64,000 nucleotides of DNA from Diplonema papillatum (taxonomy: Eukaryota; Euglenozoa; Diplonemea; Diplonemida; Diplonemidae): NCBI GenBank assembly GCA_030068145.1, contig JAPJBO010000264.1, forward strand, positions 124,001 through 188,000, given 5' to 3'. Positions within the stretch are counted from its first letter, which is position 1. Each line of letters begins with the position of its first letter. The translations under genes and the position numbers were made by a program. Shown piece after piece: positions 61,628-64,000 of this stretch. The notes under the pieces were generated by a model that did not search any database, was not told where the DNA came from, and worked only from the letters and a program-made list of their open reading frames with translations.

Positions 61628-64000
61628 GTACGGGCTTTTCTTTTTAGCCACATGCAATGTGTGAGGAAACTGAACCGCCCAAGTAGGACCTTCTGATCAT
61701 GTTCATTTGTCAGTTTGCTACCTGAAACCACGTCCAGGATTTGTGTTCCAACGAAAAGATCTAGTTCCTTCCTTCCCGGCAAGCTACGCCCCCGACAGGA
61801 ACAAAGCGATGGAGACCGCCGCCGCAAGTTTTCCGGCCTTCCCTTCTTCCTCAAAACCAGCACCCAGTAACAACGACCCCACCCGACAGGTCAAACGAGT
61901 GTGGTCGTCGAATATCACCTGAAGTTCCTTTTGCAGCTGCGGGCGTACGTGTAGCGTTGACGGGGGCGCAACCCTGCGGCGCGGCCAGGGGCTTACCACA
62001 GGAGCGTGGGAAGCGGTGTTCGGTGACTTCATGGCTGGCTGCTCGCACGATTTCGACGGCAGGGCATAGGTGTGGATGCAACGCCATCCTGAGGGTATCA
62101 GGATACGGGTGAGGATACCCACCACCCGAGAGAATCGTGACTTCGGAGTCAAGCTGTCGTGTTAGCGCTAGAAGGCGCGGGTCCGCGAAAAAAAAAGCAC
62201 CCCTCGCTGTAGGTGAAGCTCGGGCTCTGAACCGTATCCTCGTCAAAAAGAGAGGGGGGGCCCAGAGGTACAGTCACTACAGTCCTACGGCTAGCCAAAA
62301 GAAAAGAAACACACCAAAACGTACAGAAAATGTGTGTATGACAGAAACGCACGTGTGGTGGCCCATCCACCTGCTTCTGCGGATACAACATGCAAACACC
62401 CGGCTTTGTGATATCAGGACGCGGCCTACTATATGGGTGTGCAAAGCAATGCCACCCTGCTCTCCAGGCTGCAAACCCTGTCGCAAGCCGCCTTCCCCTG
62501 CCAAATGCGGTGGACGGCAAGTGGACGAGCGTCGCGCATTCACCCGGACGGAGGTGTCAAGTCGAACAATTTCTTTTCTTAATAGTACATCTGTACGCGC
62601 GCTGCTTCGTAGGTAATCCCTGAGGAGGCTGCCGGTTGCGAAATCTCGAAGGAGGTAAAAAATGTGCTGTATCTCCCACACGAAACCCAGGAAAATGTGG
62701 GTTTGGCGGCCAGCAGTAAGCGGCACCAACAAAAAAAACTCGACGTAGCTGCTTCGACTCCGAATGGAAGGGGGGAAATATAGAGGTAAGGGGCAAATAC
62801 AATACAATACAAACACAGTCTGATTTGTTCTTCGCTTACACCACCGTGTGTTGTTTTCTCACTCAGGACTTTTGACCTGTTGTGTTTGTGTGATTTGTCG
62901 TGTAGGGGTAGACCCGCATGACCTCACGTCCGTTCAACACGTGGTTCGGTAGTTACAGCACTTGGGATCCCTTCTGTTCTTTGTCGGGCAGCATTGTCGA
63001 GCATTTCCTTTCAAGCTGGCGCTCATGAAAGAAGAAGAAGAAAACAAAAAGGCCGCTCCGGGTCCAGGAACGTGACGGTCAACCACAGCTTGCAAGGCTT
63101 GAGTCGGAGGCAGCACAGTGCCACAACCCCGTCCGCTCTGCCCTGTAGCTGACGTCTCGACGAGCTTATAAGCGCCAAGCCCCAAGGTGCGCCACGCCTT
63201 TGCTTTAGTTTGGGAAATCGGTAGCCACTTGACCCGTAGGCCCGTGGCTCTGCAGTACCGCCGAACACGTGAAGCTTGGCTCCCGTGTAGCAGGCTTTCC
63301 CTGGTACCTGTCGCTCATCATGCGGCTCATGAAAAAAAAAAAAAAAAAAACGGAAACACAAAAAGGACCCACTTTGTAGTTGTATTGTTTCTGCCCCCGT
63401 CGTGACAAGCACAAGGCAGTCCCTCGAGTATTTTTAGTGGGGTAAACCATTCCAGAGCCGTGCTGCCGCACTCTGGTGGGAAGAGTCCGGGGTGTATACC
63501 ATGCAGGGTCAGAACCTTGTGTCTTTTTAAAACGCTCCCGCGGGGCCGATGGACCCCAAAAAGGTTTGGAAAAAAAAGAAATTGCTCAACTTCCTTAAAA
63601 ATTACTGCAGAGTTTGTTCCAAACTTTTAAAATTCAAAAACCCCAATTTTTTTCCGGATTTTTTTTTTTTTTTGCCATTTTCAAAAAGACACAAGGTTTT
63701 GACCCTGCATGCTACCCCGTTCGCAAGCAGGGCCCTATGACCTCTTACCTCCTTTGTTTCTTTGCCAATGCTGCCCCCTTACGTTTCCACGCAAGGGAGC
63801 GAAACCATCGTTTTCATCGGCTAGTATCATTGTTGTACATTTTCGTCTCGAGAAAGGCCAAAATTCTGAGGAGGGTGGTCGACTACGCAAAAAAAATGGT
63901 GAAACCCTGCCCCAGAAGCTGGAGTTGTATTTCTGGCAGAAAAGAAAGTGCGCGCAGGAGTGTACTTACTCTCCACCCTTTTCTTTAGTACCAACGATCT
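61628..64000. repeat. Right-hand repeats, no further gene recognised
   Basis: 61636-61805 is shared, diverged, with 39035-39300 (and partly reversed with 30.82-30.89 kb). 62590-62725 is a diverged A module and 63365-63436 a B module of retrotransposon family 2. 63035-63200 is the reversed piece of the TIR transposon insert at 53.60-53.76 kb. Between them I see only short, unsupported ORFs. Confidence 0.55.

Overview
The window looks like nuclear DNA of a GC-rich unicellular eukaryote. Genes are broken by apparent GT-AG introns, coding exons are long and GC-rich with low-complexity inserts, and more than half of the sequence is retrotransposons, DNA transposons, microsatellites and satellites. 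The best lineage guess is Euglenozoa, possibly a diplonemid. It rests on two weak clues: a 64-bp stretch at 25.19 kb that resembles the start of a euglenozoan small-subunit rRNA gene, and two retrotransposons with the Gag - tyrosine recombinase - RT/RNase H order known from trypanosomatid VIPER. I could not run any search, so the taxonomy is tentative.

0-25.6 kb is an RNA/DNA-processing locus. A TatD-type nuclease fused to a Mut7-C RNase-like domain occurs twice in tandem (copy A 4.17-7.07 kb, copy B 15.77-19.83 kb), preceded by two broken copies of its first exon with their upstream flank. Both full copies end at a phase-0 CAG|GTGTG splice donor. Copy B, which also has a CCCH zinc finger, appears to splice in frame to a large terminal nucleotidyltransferase (TUTase/non-canonical poly(A) polymerase) exon at 20.38-23.66 kb and then to a short Cys-rich last exon at 25.42-25.64 kb. 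If so, one polypeptide of about 2,500 residues would carry two nuclease modules and a nucleotide-adding module. Between copies A and B sits an apparently intact LINE (7.83-15.0 kb) coding OTU protease - APE endonuclease - RT - zinc knuckle - RNase H, bounded by (CA)n on both sides.

25.6-36.9 kb is repeat territory: a VIPER-like tyrosine-recombinase retrotransposon between two (TAC)n arrays, a collapsed copy of a second such family, fragments of several repeat families, and a terminal-inverted-repeat transposon ending in poly-C.

36.9-61.6 kb appears to be one gene for a K+-selective cyclic-nucleotide-binding-domain channel. The membrane part is one exon (36.93-39.01 kb), a probable 58-nt linker exon lies at 58.72 kb and the cyclic-nucleotide-binding exon at 60.95-61.63 kb. 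The intervening intron, about 20 kb, holds a complete VIPER-like element with split direct repeats (45.26-49.92 kb), a truncated hAT transposase inside a 43-bp satellite, a long-inverted-repeat element with a 114-residue ORF, a USP-like protease fragment, a second poly-C TIR transposon, a small SHOCT-like gene and a 3.5-kb block bounded by inverted 21-bp satellites. The rest, to 64 kb, is fragments of the same repeat families with no gene I can support.
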